Made by a program: the position numbers and the translations under genes
From: Ectobius pallidus
Lineage: Eukaryota; Arthropoda; Insecta; Blattodea; Ectobiidae
Assembly: GCA_964059195.1 (NCBI GenBank)
Contig: CAXKWD010000008.1
Location: 42,213,502-42,277,501 of the forward strand
Reading direction: 5' to 3'
DNA: 64,000 nucleotides
Shown: positions 1-9,767 of the stretch, piece by piece
How the letters are laid out: each line of letters starts with the position of its first letter
Numbering within the stretch: the first letter of the stretch is position 1
Notes under the pieces: model-generated
Seen by the model: only the letters and a program-made list of their open reading frames with translations
Told to the model about the DNA's origin: nothing
The model's database searches: none

Positions 1-160
1 ATGACATGGTCATATTAAGCAACAATAGTGTCTCACTATAAATAGCGCTCAACAAAATGGTCCTCTATGCAGATGACATGGTCATATTAAGCAACAATAG
101 TGTCTCACTATAAATAGCGCTCAACAAACTGGAGAAGTAGTCACATGACAACAACAATAA
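1..160 (+). repeat. 72-bp tandem duplication inside a LINE RT
   Basis: A stretch of about 56 bases beginning atgacatggtcatattaag occurs at position 1 and again at 73, giving a 72-bp period. The repeated unit contains the reverse-transcriptase active-site box read as LYADDMVILS, so the duplication copied the RT catalytic core of the degenerate LINE described next. The left copy is cut by the window edge. Confidence 0.8.
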
Positions 161-930
161 AACCAAGATAATGAAGTTTTGCAAAGGAGGAAAACTGTCA
201 TCAACAGCATCTTCACCTGGAGAAATCAAAAGCTGGAAATAGTCAACTTCTTCAAATATCTTGGGGTAACCCTACAGGTCACTGGACTGAATTTCAAAGA
301 CAAAATATTGAAGACAAAACTGTTGCTGTGATAAAGGCCACAATGGAGATCCGCAGTCTCAAAGCCCTCTCAATCAGAACCATGATGTCACTATTTGAAC
401 TAAAAATCATCCCAGTGGCATCATATGCCATTGAGATAATATGGCATACCTAAGCCACAAACGTCTGAATACTCCAGATAGAGCTAAGTCCAGATATGCA
501 AAAAGAACTTTATGCATCTCAAGGTTTGCCTCAACCTGACTTGCTTAGCAACTGGCAGGAACAACATCCTTCATCGGAGAACTGATGGCCACCCACAATC
601 TGGCACCAACCCCAACCTCCACAAGGTTTATAAAGGAACAACTCCAGAAAACAGCCGAAATAAATCCAAAATTCTATCAAACCCCAGCCATAACCCACAA
701 TGAATGAAAGGAAGTGAACTTTGAGTTCCATCACTTATACATGAGGGGTGCAATACACGAGTTTCACTATCACATTTGTAATAGGAATGGCTTTCATGAA
801 GTATCCAGAGACTGTACATGTGAAATCTGTGATCTGCATTGTTCATTGTATATCACCTGCTTCGGTGCACCTAAGAACACTACCACTTCCTCACTATGCA
901 AATGACAGTGATCTTCTGGTGACTTAAACT
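1..930 (+). pseudogene. Degenerate LINE ORF2, RT catalytic box to C-terminus
   Basis: Read across several frames, this stretch gives a LINE reverse transcriptase from the active site onward: YADDMVILS, then a thumb-type segment containing FFKYLGVTL, then SLKALSIRTMMSLFELK. Around 730-900 there is a C-terminal segment with a CTCEICDLHC cysteine cluster after HYHICNRNGFHE. Cysteine-rich C-terminal tails are known in several LINE clades. Stops and frameshifts are frequent, so this is a dead copy. The 5' part lies outside the window. The clade is not assigned. Confidence 0.65.
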
Positions 931-1104
931 GTTCAGTCAATCTATACACATTGTGTTTATTAAATAGATTATATATATATATCTGTAAAATTGGAATGAG
1001 GTGGTAATAATAATGTAGAGGTTTCGCTGAAGAGTTATGTTACACTGCATTATAAAGAACCTAACATAGCCTATATATGCACAACTATGATGGGCCTGGC
1101 TAGA

Positions 1105-1745
1105 AATGTATGAAGCTAGAGAAGTTCTGGGAATATAAAATCGACATATATCAACTATTTATAGACTTTAAACAGCAGATGATAAGGTTAATAGAATGAA
1201 ACTAGATATGAAATCATGGCAGCATTTGGGATCCCCAAAAAATTAATAAGACTAACAAAAGTAACTATGGAGGACTCTACCTCTCAAATTAGAATGAACA
1301 CCGAGATTTCACAATCTGTCTTGGTCAATAAGGGATTGAAACAAGGAGATGGGCTGGCTCCACTCCTGTTTACTCTGGTATTAGAGCATGTAATCAAGAA
1401 ATTAAATATAGGCACTAGAGGAACATTGCTATACAAATCTATGCAGATAGCAGCTTATGTTGACGTTGTAAACATCATGGCAAGATCTCATCAAGCTCTA
1501 AAACAGACAGTTAATCTATTAGAACAAACAGCAAGAGAAGTTGGATTACAGATAAACAGCCCCAAAACAAAAATGCTAATACAATCTCAGACAGATACTA
1601 GTAGAGAACAGTTGATAACAGATACAAATACATATGAAGTGGTGAAGAAATTCTCATATTTAGTCACAGTCATTACCAATAATAATGATGAAACAGAAGA
1701 AATCCGGAATAGAATATACAAAGCAAATAGGGCATATTACAGCTT
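1105..1745 (+). pseudogene. RTE-like LINE reverse transcriptase, 5' segment
   Basis: From about 1105 a degenerate segment reads LFIDFK, and from 1216 an open frame of 188 codons carries the RT palm: FGIPKKLIRLTK, GLKQGDGLAPLLF (motif B region) and an active site AAYVDVVNI where YADDV is expected, so one catalytic Asp is replaced. The frame ends in YEVVKKFSYL and RNRIYKANRAYYS. The same protein resumes at 4975, so a later 3.2-kb insertion split the copy. Short LINEs of this type, related to RTE elements, are common in insects. The clade name is inferred from motif style only. Confidence 0.7.
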
Positions 1746-1828
1746 CTTCTTCTTCATTGGCATCACGGCCCTTTTAGTCTAGCCTTAGCCACCCTATTTA
1801 GACCATGGGCTACCAATATGAAACCCTC
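1746..1828 (-). repeat. Reverse copy of an RTE-type 3' tail
   Basis: The sequence cttcttcttcttcattggca followed by tcacggccc is the reverse complement of the 3' end seen on other LINEs here, for example near 20459 (gggccgtagtgccaatgatg) and 5466 (gtagcgccattggaag), where a short stop-codon region is followed by a triplet microsatellite tail. It is therefore a LINE 3' end or a SINE sharing that end, lying reversed between the split RT and the foldback element. It may be a separate insertion or captured flank. Confidence 0.5.
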
Positions 1829-1839
1829 CCCCCCCCCCC

Positions 1840-3175
1840 CGGTGGGAATTTCCGACACATATATTTTTTTTTTGTTATTGTCATCCAGTTTAAGATTTTA
1901 GTTGTTTGCCCCTTATCAATGGAAATGCGGAGAAAATTAATTTGTTTTAATTTTTCATTGTTCTTTACTCCTAATATTCCCAGGGAATTTCTGACTCACA
2001 CATTATTGTTGGTATTGGCATCTAGTTTAATGTTTCAGTTTGCTCCTTACAAATTACAACATATCCCCGGAAAACCACGTATATACGGAGAAAATTACTA
2101 TATTTTTTTTTTAAATCTTTGTTCTTTGCACCTAATATTCAAAGGGAATTTCTGACTTATATGTTTTTTTGTTGGCTTTACCATCTAGATTAAGGTTTCA
2201 GTTGTTTGCCTCTTATCAATTACAGCATATCCCCGGAAAACACCGAAAACCACGGAAATCCGGAGAAAGGGACTTCGTTTTATTTTTTTTTTAATCTTTG
2301 TTCTTTGCTCCTAGTATTCAAAGGGAATTGGTGAATCATATGTTTTTGTGTTGGTATTCCCATATAGATTAAGGTTCCAGTTGTTTGCCCCTTACCAATT
2401 ACAGCATATCCCCGGAAACCCCGGAAAACCACGTATATATGGAGAAAATTACTATGTATTATTTTTTAAATCTTTGTTCTTTGCTCCTAATATTCAAAGG
2501 GAATTTCTGATTCGTATGTTTTTTTGTTGCTATTGCCATCTAGATTAAGGTTTCAGTTGTCAAAGGGAATTGGTGAATCATATGTTTTTGTGTTGGTATT
2601 CCCATATAGATTAAGGTTCCAGTTGTTTGCCCCTTACCAATTACAGCATATCCCCGGAAAACCACGTATATATGGAGAAAATTACTATGTATTATTTTTT
2701 AAATCTTTGTTCTTTGCTCCTAATATTCAAAGGGAATTTCTGATTCGTATGTTTTTTTGTTGCTATTGCCATCTAGATTAAGGTTTCAGTTGTTTGCCCC
2801 TTATAAATTATAGCATATCTCCAGAAAACTCCGAAAACCACGGAAATCTGGAGGAATTGACTTTTTAAAAATTTCTTTAAATCGTTGTTCTTTGCTCCTA
2901 ATATTCCCAGGGAATTTCTGACTCATATGTTTTTTTGTTGGTATTGCCATCTAGTTTAAAGTTTAAGTTGTTTTCCCCTTATCAGTTACAGCATATACAC
3001 GTAAGATCTGAAAACCACGAAAATCCGCAGAAAATGAGATTGTTTTAATTTTTTTTTTTAAATGTTTGCTCTTTGATACTAATATTCCCAGAGAATTTCT
3101 GAATCACATAATTTTTGTTGCTATTCCCATATAGTTTAACGTTCAGTTGTTTTCCCCTTACCAATTACAGCATGA
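1840..3175 (+). repeat. Left array of the foldback element
   Basis: There are about eight degenerate units of roughly 110-180 bp. Each combines ttgttctttgctcctaatat, tcaaagggaatttctga, a T-run, ggtattgccatctag, cagttgtttgccccttatca, ttacagcatatccccggaaa and a block of CCGGAAA/TCCGG half sites ahead of gagaaaa. One 190-bp stretch is duplicated almost exactly (2340-2540 and 2577-2775), which shows recent unequal exchange. The open frames of 66-116 codons here are repeat translations, not genes. Confidence 0.85.
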
Positions 3176-3211
3176 CAAAGAATACTGGAAAAAAATCCTG
3201 ATGCTGAAGGG

Positions 3212-3640
3212 ATGATGGCGATTGTAAACCTGGCAGAACACACTTCATATTCTAATTTGACATCTGTGAATGATCATTTATCTTACCAAACCTTCCACAG
3301 TCACTACCAAACTTTCTTGACTGAAGTTAGAGAAGGGACATTCGGTAAAACAGCACAATTTTGGAATGGTAATATGGACAAAGTGTCTTTGATTTTGAGA
3401 TTTCAGCGAGCAACTAAAGAAAACAACTTCGACTTACACTTGCCATGTATAGAAGATATGATTCCCCTTTTCTTTGCATGTGACCATCACAATTATGGCA
3501 GATATCTCGTAGTCCATATACTCACCCTTTTGAACCTGCAAGGGACACACTTGAAGTAGAAGAATTACTTCGCAATAACGGTTTCAGTGACCGTAGATCA
3601 CAAGTTCCGAGTTCTAGAAATTCTGTGGATTTCCGTGCTT
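3212..3640 (+). CDS. ORF in the foldback core, unknown function
   Basis: A 115-codon open frame (3212-3559) fills the only non-repetitive part of the foldback element. It contains FGKTAQFWNGNMDKVSLIL, FQRATKENNFDLHLPCIEDM, IPLFFACDHHNYGRY and LTLLNL. After the stop a +1 shift continues the same protein as VEELLRNNGFS, so the copy is frameshifted near its 3' end. The composition is that of a folded protein with many aromatic and His residues, unlike the AT-rich arrays on either side. I recall similar uncharacterised ORFs associated with repeats in other animals but cannot name a family. The upstream part is probably missing. There is no catalytic triad I can identify. Confidence 0.55.
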
Positions 3641-4950
3641 TTCCGGGTTTTACGGGGATATGCTGTAATTGATAATGGGCAAACAGCTGAAACCTTAATC
3701 TAGATTACAATGCCAACAAAAAAAAATGTAAGTCAGAAGTTCCCTGGGAATATTAGGATCAAAGAACAAAGGTTTTAAAAAAATTAAAACGAACTCATTT
3801 TCTTCGGATTTTTGAGGTTTTCGGAGTTTTCCGGGGATATGCTGTAATTGATAAGGGGCAAAGAACTGAAACCTTAATCTACATAGCAATACCAACACAA
3901 AACCATATGAGTCACCAATTCCCTTTGAATACTAGGAGCAAAGAACTAAGATTTAAAAAATTAAAACAAAGTCATTTTCTCCGGGCTTCCGTGGTTTTCG
4001 GAGTTTTCTGGGGATTTGCTGTAATTGATAAGGGGCAAACAACTGAAACCTTAATCTACATGGCAATACCAACACAAAGCCATATTAGTCACCAATTCCC
4101 TTTGAATACTAGGAGCAAAGAACTAAGATTTAAAAAATTAAAACAAAGTCATTTTCTCCGGACTTCCGTGGTTTTCAGAGTTTTCTGGGGATTTGCTGTA
4201 ATTGATAAGGGGCAAACAACTGAAACCTTAATCTACATGGCAATACGAACACAAAACCATATGAGTCACCAATTCCCTTTGAATACTAGAAGTAAAGAAC
4301 TAAGATTTAAAAAAATTAAAACAAAGTAATTTTCTCCGGGTTTCCGTGTTTTTCGGAGTTTTCTGGGGATTTGCTGTAATTGATAAGGGGCAAACAACTG
4401 AAACCTAAATCTGAATGGCAATACCAACAAAAGAACATATGATTCAGAAACTCCCTTTGAATATTAGAAGCAAAGAACAAAGATTTAAAAAATAAAACAT
4501 TGTCATTTTCTCCGTATAAAAGTGGTTTTTCGGGTTTTCTGGGGATATGTTGTAATTTGTAAGGGGCAAACAACTGAAAACTTAAACTAGATGACAATAC
4601 CAACAAAAAATATGTGAGTCAGAAATTCCCTGGGCATATTAGGAGCAAAGAACAAAGAAAAATTAAATCAAACTCATTTTCTCCAGATTTCCGTAGTTTT
4701 CCGGGGTTTCCGGGTAAATGATAAGGGGCAAACAACTAAAGACTTAAACTAGATTGCAATACCAACAAAAAATATGTGAGCCAGAAATTCCCTGGGCATA
4801 TTAGGAGCAAAGAACAAAGAAAAATTAAATCAAACTCATTTTCTCCGGGTTTCCGGGTAAATGCTGTAATTGATAAGGGGCAAACAACTGAAAACTGAAA
4901 CTAGATGGCAATACCAACAAAAAAATATATGTGCCGGAAATTCCCACGGG
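3620..4950 (-). repeat. Right array of the foldback element
   Basis: There are about eight units of about 177 bp, the reverse complement of the left array. The landmark accaacacaaaaccatatga recurs near 3891, 4069, 4246 and 4423, giving a period of 177-178 bp. Each unit carries gataaggggcaaacaactga and a block of TTTTCTCCGG, CCGTGGTTTTC and TTTTCTGGGG. The middle units are the most alike, as expected if arrays homogenise from the centre. The 140-codon open frame at 3907-4329 is three units read in phase, because 177 is divisible by three. Confidence 0.85.
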
Positions 4951-4974
4951 GGGGGGGATGGGGGGTATATGCTC

Positions 4975-5500
4975 TAATTATAGCTTATTATCAATTCTTA
5001 AATATAAATCTATATACAGGAAAACTAAAATACAATTATATAAAACCTGTATAAGGCCTATAATTGTTTATGAGTGTGAAGCCTAGACCATGACGAATAA
5101 ATCTGAAAATCTAATCAACACATTTCAAAGAAAGTTCTTAAGAAGATATATGGTCCTATAAATGAGAATAGAATATAAAGAATGAGATATAATAAGGAAA
5201 CATGTGATCTGTGTAAGGAAACTGAATTATCCACTTTTATCAAACTAAAAAAAATTGCAATGGGCAGGACACGTACAAAGAATGGATGAAAGCAGCATAC
5301 CTAAGAAGGTGATGACAGGGGCGATGTTTGGTAAGTAAACCGAGGAGAAGATGGATGGATTCAGTGAAAGAAGATAGTGAGCAGATCTTGAAATAGAGAA
5401 ACTGGCAACAAAGAGCTTTAGATAGAGATGCTTGGAGGTCGCAGATCAAGAAGGCCCGGCCCGCCTTGGGCTGTAGCGCCATTGGAAGAAGAAGAAGATA
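4975..5500 (+). pseudogene. RTE-like LINE, C-terminal segment and 3' end
   Basis: This continues the RT interrupted at 1745: LLSILKYKS, TKIQLYKTCIRPIIVYECEA, then NTFQRKFLRRIYGP, WAGHVQRMDESSIPKKV and a tail with KLATKSF and QEGPARLGL. The order (YKT..RP...YG.EAW, then RKxLRRIYGP, then GHVxRM, then the tail ending in a stop) is that of RTE-like ORF2 C-termini. The 3' end passes into a (gaa)n tail near 5480, matching the triplet tail of the copy ending at 20492. Several stops interrupt the frame. Confidence 0.7.
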
Positions 5501-6464
5501 TTACCTACCTCGGAGCCAGGAAAACAGGGAAGATGGGTATTAGATCGGTGACATCTGGCGTGAAACAATTAAAACTTTAAAACTGACGTCATGACAACTG
5601 CGACTGTTTACTCTCCACAGGCATTTATTTTTACTGCGAATCTTCTCAGAAGAAGGACACGATATGATGTCCGAAACGTCAGAAGACATTAAAAACACAA
5701 GGCGGCCCAACCCGGATAGCAATTACTATTAGTTGGAAGCCTGCCAACTAATTTAGAAAATTGTATGTTTGTGAGGGAGAATGCAGAACACATCATTTTG
5801 TAAGGAGCCCATCTCTAAGACTGCCTGTATCCCATGCCACAGAATAAGGAGTATACAGAATGGACACTAGCGGTCGGCTCCTTTGATCTCGTTCAGCCAA
5901 GACTCGTGCCCGACCCAGCGCTGGCCGCCATATTGAAATGTATTAAACAACGGCTGGCTTACTACTGTCACACACGGTTTCTTTCGCTGTCAAGGGAGTT
6001 TTTACGCATAAGAATAAAGTCTATAACAATTAAAGAATCTTAACTTACCTGTTATAATTACGAGGTGTTTTTAAGGGAAAAAAGTCCTCGAATATAAAAC
6101 ACAACGTAGTTTAACACATCCTGGCTGAAAAAAAAGTATGCGTACTTTAAGTGAACAATAGACTATGAGGTTTACATGTCTACATTACTTCTTATTTATT
6201 GTTTACCCAACACACATACAGTTAAACAAGAGCAACTTAAGAATACAAGTATCAGTCAAGATCGAATATTGTTGGTAAGTCCAGTTTATTCACTAAAAAT
6301 ATAGACCTAATGATCAATTTGCATTTACATTAAATACAATGGAAGGAAGAAAATGCAAGGAAGAAAGAGTGTCATAAATATTATACAAGAGCTAGACAAA
6401 TTTTAGTTGTAGGTAAATCATAGTTACATGGAATTATCCATATACACTGTATTATAAAAGTAAA
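5501..6464. other. Gene-free stretch with a hammerhead-like motif
   Basis: No gene was seen. At 5641-5690 the order cagaaga, stem ggaca/tgtcc, gaaac, gtc appears, which resembles the core order of a hammerhead ribozyme with almost no stem III. Positions 5860-5960 are GC-richer than the surroundings but contain no recognisable domain. The remainder is AT-rich intronic-type sequence. Confidence 0.35.
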
Positions 6465-6698
6465 GTAAGTAAAGTGTTCCTTATTACAGGCCATGGGGGC
6501 CCAGAGGATTCCGGGAGGTTGAGGCTCCCAGATATTTTGACATCGGCACATGAAGGTGGTAAGGTTGTCAGCCTTACGCACCGGCCGCCTTTATCCCCAG
6601 GATTGCTCCTGGTACTCATTTCTGTTAGGGGCTGAAGGATTATTGCCAATTGAAAAATTCCAATGACCTCATCGGGGATCGAACCCGCGACCTTTCAA
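6465..6698 (-). mobile_element. tRNA-derived SINE, 5'-truncated, reverse orientation
   Basis: This is the reverse complement of the SINE at 30423-30723. Shared blocks include ggccatgggggcccagagga, the cgcaccggccgcctttatcc region and ctcctggtactcatttctgt. The right end stops inside the tRNA-like head: gacctcatcggggatcgaac contains the inverted box B, but the box A half is missing. The open frames on both strands here are SINE translations. Confidence 0.85.
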
Positions 6699-6699
6699 T

Positions 6700-7195
6700 T
6701 TTGGATTGTTGGACTTTCTAGTATTGGGTTTTTGGACTTTTTTAATTTTTGTATTTTTAAAATATTTTTCATCTTTTAATTTTGGATTTTTAAATTTTGG
6801 ATGTTTGAATTTTTTATTTCTTTAATTTTTTATTTTCGATTTGTTAATTTCGGATTTTTAGATGTTTTTATTTTTTAATTTATGATTTTGTAATTTTTTT
6901 AATTTAGGATTTTTAAATGTTTAAATTTTGGATTTTTATTTTTAAATTTTGGATTTTTTAATTTTTTTAATTTTGGATCTTTGAATTATTTAATTTTAGA
7001 ATTTTGGAATTTTTTAATTTTGGATTTTTTAAATTTTCGATCTTTGATTTTTTTATTTTTTGGATTTTTTAATTATGGATTTTCCATTTTTAATTTTGGA
7101 TTTTTAGATATTTTGAATTTTTTTATTTTTCAATTTTGGGATTTTTATTTTTTAGATTTTTTAATTTAGGATTTTTGAATTTTTTAAATTTTTGA
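6700..7195. repeat. Degenerate T-rich tandem repeat
   Basis: About 500 bp consist almost wholly of variants of aattttggatttttnaattt, spaced irregularly at about 15-30 bp. The array begins where the truncated SINE head stops, so the SINE was either inserted into it or truncated by its expansion. The 62-codon frame at 6981 is a repeat translation. Confidence 0.8.
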
Positions 7196-7367
7196 TAAGC
7201 TTAATCATTGAGTTGATTGTTTTCTGTGGAGTCCGTTCCATCACAGCCCCACTAATTTCGTGACAATTTTGTTCGTAACGCAAGTTTGGGTTAGCTCTCG
7301 ATTTACTCCTAGCGCGGCTAAAGAAGTTTCACTTCAAAAAAAATATTAACAAACATACTGATTTTTA

Positions 7368-7550
7368 AAATTAAAATTAGTCAAATATTAAAAAAACACT
7401 TCTTGCTCCACTTACATTATTTATGCATAAATTTATGCATATTTATGCATAAATAATGTAAGTGAAGCAAGAAGTGTTTTTAATGTTTGACTAATTTTAA
7501 TTTTAATTGGACATGCTCTACTGTATAAAAGACTTTACACTGATTTTTAT
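7368..7550. mobile_element. Miniature Penelope-like hairpin element
   Basis: The 13-bp direct repeats atactgattttta at 7355-7367 and 7551-7563 bound the element. Its left part is an inverted repeat with arms of about 60 bp (7368-7430 and 7440-7505), including aacacttcttgctccactta and its complement. A unique tail of about 40 bp (ggacatgctctactgtataa onward) follows on the right only. The same plan (duplication, one-sided tail, inverted arms) recurs at 29773, 34301 and 54254. Inverted terminal copies with a one-sided tail and target duplications of this size are known for Penelope-like elements; the assignment is inferred from architecture. Confidence 0.6.
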
Positions 7551-7684
7551 ATACTGATTTTTACTTACCGTTGTTCATCTTTCGGAAAACGGAAAAAGCT
7601 TATGCCTTTATTCGTGTCTAAATTATTCTTGCAGTAGGGTGCTGAACACCAGTGACCGCCTTTTATGTTGGGCTTACTAACATA

Positions 7685-7733
7685 TTAATGATAATAATAA
7701 TAATAATAATAATAATGATAATAATAATAAGAG
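7685..7733. repeat. (AAT)n microsatellite
   Basis: An imperfect aat repeat of about 45 bp with two atg interruptions. No gene is seen between 7564 and 8576. Confidence 0.9.
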
Positions 7734-8789
7734 AAGTGCACAGCGTACTTTATTTTCATAATTATTCTCGAAGAATTTCGATAACGATCCACCAATCTAC
7801 ATACACAACCAAGGCAGTAAGGCACAGTTTAATACATTTCAAAATGGCGAACTTCGGTCATGCGCAGTAGAAATTGGCGCAAGCTGACCACCTTCAGTGT
7901 CCGTTCTGTATCCTCCTTATTCTGTGCCCATGCCAAGCACGAAAGACTTCCTCTGAAGCTAGCTTAATGGAAGGATTTGATGAGACTTCCTGGAATGAAG
8001 AAGATGAGGCTACCTAGCAATAACAGTTATAACTATTTAGAGCCAGCAGACATAGCTACCATTACGAAATTATAAATTGTCCTTTGTGATGGCACATCAG
8101 GTATAATAATGGTGTGTCCTTTTCCGATCCAGGTGTAAAAATGGCTGTTGATACCACATCAGAAGAATTACAATATATATATATTTATACATCAAGGGCA
8201 GAAAAGAATATTTCCCAAGAAGTAAACATGTCAAGTCATCCATACAAGAAGATGCCACATGACTTCATGTGATTTATTAGTACAAATTTTACAATGTATA
8301 GTAGCAGCACATTGAAATAACATATTAATGCTAGAGTACATTATTCTATGTCTTTGTCAGATGTTTCAAAACTGGGATAAAGGAAATACCAAGGTATTCT
8401 ATTAAAACCTGTTACCATTATTACAATAATGCAGTTCCCAAATGCTTGAATTTATTGCTGTTGCTTTATATGAACACTTTTCTGTGGCCACTTGTTTTCC
8501 CTTCTTGGCTGCCAATTGTCAGGTCTTATGCTATGGCAAGGCAGCAGTAAGATACACTTGATCATTTGTGTTAATACGAGGGTTGGTCAATAAGTAATGT
8601 CTCCAACACTCTAGCCCAAGCTCACAACGTCGGATGATAGAGTTGGTTCCACTGCCATGTCCCGTTATCTCCCCTCTTTCCAACGATCCATTGCTGCAGC
8701 TGCTGAACCTTTTAGTGTCTGAGTTAGAGCTGTTTGAAATGGATCTCCCGATTTCCGTCCCTGACAAGTCATATGGTTTCTTACTGCAA

Positions 8790-9112
8790 AAAAAGTTCCG
8801 CCGATTGAAATTCACAGACAGCTTTGCGAAGTTGATGGAGAGGGATGTATGGACATAAAAAATGTGCATAAATGGCTTCGTGAGTTTAAACAGGACTGTC
8901 AAATATTCATGATGAAGAGCGAAGTGGGAGACCAACAACAGCCGTCACAGATGAGATGGTGGCAAAAGTCGAATTGGTACGACAAGATCATCGCATCACT
9001 ACTCGTGAACTTTGTTTATTGCTTCCTGACATTTCTAAAGGTTCCATACAGACCATTTTGAGTGACAAATTGATGTTCCATAAGGTTTGTGCGAGGTGGG
9101 TTCGTGGAGGCT
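8790..9112 (+). pseudogene. Mariner transposase fragment, N-terminal DNA-binding part
   Basis: Read over two frames: IEIHRQLCEVDGEGCMDIKN, VHKWLREFK, then SGRPTTAVTDEMVAKVE, LVRQDHRITTREL and SKGSIQTILSDKLMFHKVCA followed by RWV. These are the paired helix-turn-helix segments and the GRP linker typical of mariner-family transposases that bind the terminal repeats. A frameshift lies near 8900. The sequence breaks off at the segment preceding the catalytic core, where the terminal repeat array begins, so an internal deletion removed catalysis. Confidence 0.7.
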
Positions 9113-9115
9113 GCA

Positions 9116-9660
9116 CTTGGCGGGGACGGAAATTGGGAGATCCATTTCAAACAGCTTTATCTCGGACACTAAAAAGTTCAGCAGCTGTAGCAATGGCTCG
9201 TTTGAAAGAGGGGAGATAACGGGACATGGCAGTGATGCCAACTCTCTCGACCGATGTTGTGAGCTTGGGCTAGAGTGTTGAGGACCTTACTTATTGACTT
9301 GGCGGGGACGGAAATCAGGAGATGCATTGCAAACAGCTCTATCTCGGGCTTCTAAAAGGTTCAGCGGCTGCAGCAATGGCTTGTTTGAAAGAGGGGAGAT
9401 AACGGGACATGGCAGTGACGCCAACTCTCTCAACCGACGTTGTGAGCTTGGGCTAGAGTGTTGGAGACCTTATTTATTGACTTGGCAGGGACGGAAATTG
9501 GGAGATCCATTTCAAACAGCTCCCTTCAGACACTAAAAGATTCAGCGGCTGCAGCAAAGGCTCGTTTGAAAGAGGGGAGATAACGGGACATTTCAGTTTC
9601 GCCAACTCTCTCATCCGATGTGAGCTTGGGCTAGAGTGTTGGAGACCTTACTTATTGACA
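9116..9660. repeat. Three 182-bp tandem terminal units
   Basis: Units start at 9116, 9298 and 9481 (cttggcggggacggaaat). Each carries gagatccatttcaaacagct, ttcagcagctgtagcaatgg, gaaagaggggagataacggg and gagcttgggctagagtgttg, and ends in cttattga. The unit equals the element's own subterminal region, so the terminus itself was multiplied. Confidence 0.9.
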
Positions 9661-9767
9661 AGCCCTCATATAGCACAGAAATAAAAATTATTCAGTTTTT
9701 GAAATAGATCTCACCTTTCTGTTGTAATTCTCTCAATATGCTCAATTAGTTGTAGGTACTTAAGATA

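Larger units (their letters stand above)
1829..4960. mobile_element. 3.1-kb foldback transposon with long repeat-array inverted termini
   Basis: The left end reads a C-run then ggtgggaatttccgacacat. The right end is its inverted counterpart, atgtgccggaaattcccacg then a G-run. Between them lie two arrays of related repeats in opposite orientation (1840-3175 and 3620-4950) around a unique core that holds an ORF. The element splits an RTE-like RT: codons for NRAYYS precede it and LLSILKYKS follows it at about 4982. The flanks share an imperfect attA(C/T)AGCTT, a possible target duplication. The architecture recalls Drosophila Foldback elements; no relationship in sequence is claimed. No transposase was recognised, so mobility would depend on another source or on the core ORF. 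Confidence 0.75.
8577..9668 (+). mobile_element. Mariner-like element with tandemly repeated 3' terminus
   Basis: TA dinucleotides at 8575-8576 and 9669-9670 flank terminal repeats cgagggttggtcaataag (left) and, on the complement of the right end, tgagggcttgtcaataag, both followed by the block gtctccaacactctagcc. The left terminus has one copy of the following subterminal block. The right terminus has three tandem copies of about 182 bp starting at 9116, 9298 and 9481. The centre holds the N-terminal part of a mariner transposase and lacks the DDE core, so the element is non-autonomous. Confidence 0.8.

Noticed and set aside
3907..4329. 140-codon open frame with repeated MSHQFPLNTRSKELRFKK blocks
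   Set aside because: It is three 177-bp units of the foldback array read in phase (177 is divisible by three), not a repeat protein gene.
1840..4950. Regularly spaced repeats considered as a CRISPR array
   Set aside because: The units are contiguous, degenerate, of about 177 bp and in two orientations, in an animal genome; there are no unique spacers and no cas genes.
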